From Metallyticus violacea (lineage: Eukaryota > Arthropoda > Insecta > Mantodea > Metallyticidae): 64,000 nt of DNA. Below are positions 62,854 to 64,000 of the stretch, one piece after another. The notes below the pieces were generated by a model, which did no database searches, was not told where the DNA came from, and was given only the letters and a program-made list of their open reading frames with translations. The stretch is taken from positions 143,519,001 to 143,583,000 of the forward strand of contig CM060831.1 in assembly GCA_030762175.1 (NCBI GenBank). Direction: 5' to 3'. The position numbers and the translations under genes are program-made. Position 1 is the first letter of the stretch; the number at the start of each line of letters is the position of its first letter.

Positions 62854-63424
62854 GACATATATCTGCATGCCATTTGTTATACGTTAGTATAATTTTACCT
62901 AGCCAATTATTTGATTGTATATACAAGTTCAATTTCCTGTCAGGTCAAACTGTTTGGGTAAGGTTTTTTCCAGGTTTTTCTTCCCCTGAGAAGGTGAATG
63001 TGAGATAGCTTGTAAGATGCCAAAGGCTCTGAATTCATTTGCTTAATCATTTCATAGGTTCAAGGACTCCTCTGGTAATCATATCACCTTTACCATCATC
63101 TCCCATAAATATTGAAATAATGTATGGATTATATGAACCACATTTAGGGTTCATCAGCTCTATTTGTGACATGTTCAGCTGTTACCAACAAAAATCGATG
63201 GAGCTGACTGATACTATGAATGAAAGAATTAAGGAAACGCACATTTCATGCTGATCAAGAAACAGACACGAAATTCTTCTGATTGGTAATGAGAAATTTA
63301 GAGTCGAAACGTGTTGTCCAAAACTCAACAAGTTGCACACTGAATTAACTAGAAGAAAGGAAAGTTAAAAAGACTGTCAGATTCATTTATTGTTTTCAGT
63401 ATACATGCGCCATTTCTCAACGCG

Positions 63425-63775
63425 CAGTAAAACTCCGAGCATCACGAAATATTGATATGGAACCTGTCTTCCCAAGCGAATGTGTAAACTTCGCGGCACT
63501 TCGGAAGTCTTATGGGATTAGTGATGCACCAAATGAGTAAATTATTCGAAAAGAGCGGCTATAGTCCATGTTTCCAAATGTTAACATTGCCCTTAGAATA
63601 TTTTTGTGTACGGTACTTATTAATTGTTCAACAGAACGCTTGTTTTCGGCTCTTAAAAGGCTGAAGTTGTACCCGAGTTCTACTTTGTCTAAAAAGAGAC
63701 TAAATTCCTTATCCTTTCTTCACATCAGAGTCGACCTTACTAAATGCTGAGGACTATCTTAATTATGAAGATATG
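63425..63775 (+). pseudogene. hAT transposase C-terminal (dimerisation) domain
   Basis: A first frame (about 63440-63545) reads M-E-P-V-F-P-S-E-C-V-N-F. The second frame (63568-63750) reads M-F-P-N-V-N-I-A-L-R-I-F-L, then N-C-S-T-E-R-L-F-S-A-L-K-R-L-K and S-T-L-S-K-K-R-L-N-S-L-S-F-L. This is the hAT dimerisation core ('FPNLNIALRIFLTLPVTxCSAERSFSALKRIK...STLSQERLNxLALL'). The two frames differ, so there is at least one frameshift. The rest of the transposase is not seen upstream. More intact than most elements here, so probably younger. Confidence 0.7.
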
Positions 63776-64000
63776 ACCAATGAGGTTGCTAGCGTCCAAA
63801 CAGACGCAAACTTCTGTTCTTTCTTTCTTAATCTTTGTTTTAAAGTTTTATGGTTGAAATATTTGGTTTTTTTTTAATGTAATATGCTGTAAGTTAATAA
63901 GCATAATCCTAGTTAACGCATAAGTCATAATTCATAACATTCTTTTTTTCTTTTCCCGCGTATAAGGGATCACGAAAAATCTAGGATATAGAATTGAATA

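Noticed and set aside
62652..63008. 118-codon plus-strand open frame and 86-codon minus-strand frame
   Set aside because: Both read through the SINE B copy; the tRNA-like head and repeated body explain the sequence.

Overview
This is an AT-rich, intron- and transposon-rich animal nuclear segment, almost certainly from an insect. The main evidence is one well-resolved gene on the minus strand (38801-57326). Its conceptual protein is closest to the insect visual G-protein beta subunit (Drosophila Gbeta76C, the eye-specific 'Gbeta-2') and not to the ubiquitous Gbeta1 or Gbeta5. Seven coding exons with consensus GT/AG junctions and matching phases join into a 1,044-nt reading frame (347 residues plus stop), with seven WD40 blades in order. 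The low gene density, long introns and mix of transposon families suggest a large-genome, possibly hemimetabolous, insect. I cannot name the species.

Layout. 1-1.2 kb: the last coding exon of an unrecognised plus-strand gene, with its poly(A) signal. 1.2-38.4 kb: intergenic DNA made largely of dead transposons. These are Penelope-like elements (PLEs), at least three LINE groups, mariner and other Tc/mariner-type transposases, a piggyBac element with both TTAA ends, hAT remnants, and several tRNA-headed SINE families. 38.4-60.3 kb: the Gbeta gene. Its introns (the largest is 12.3 kb) hold PLE, LINE, mariner and SINE insertions. A candidate non-coding first exon lies at about 60.2-60.3 kb, with a near-consensus P3/RCSI-type homeodomain site next to it. 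60.3-64 kb: intergenic DNA with a LINE fragment, a SINE with a microsatellite tail, and the C-terminal part of a hAT transposase.

The Gbeta protein would pair with a visual Ggamma and a Gq-type alpha subunit at the photoreceptor membrane and couple rhodopsin to phospholipase C. No other host gene in the window obviously works with it.

I found no operons, CRISPR arrays, ribosomal RNA genes or convincing functional tRNA genes. I do not see a clearly new biological system. The most unusual recurring structure is a set of PLE-derived units whose ends lie in inverted orientation around a conserved stem-loop that resembles part of a hammerhead ribozyme core. Transposon calls rest on my own reading of translated frames against remembered family motifs, not on database searches, and their boundaries are approximate unless terminal repeats are stated.
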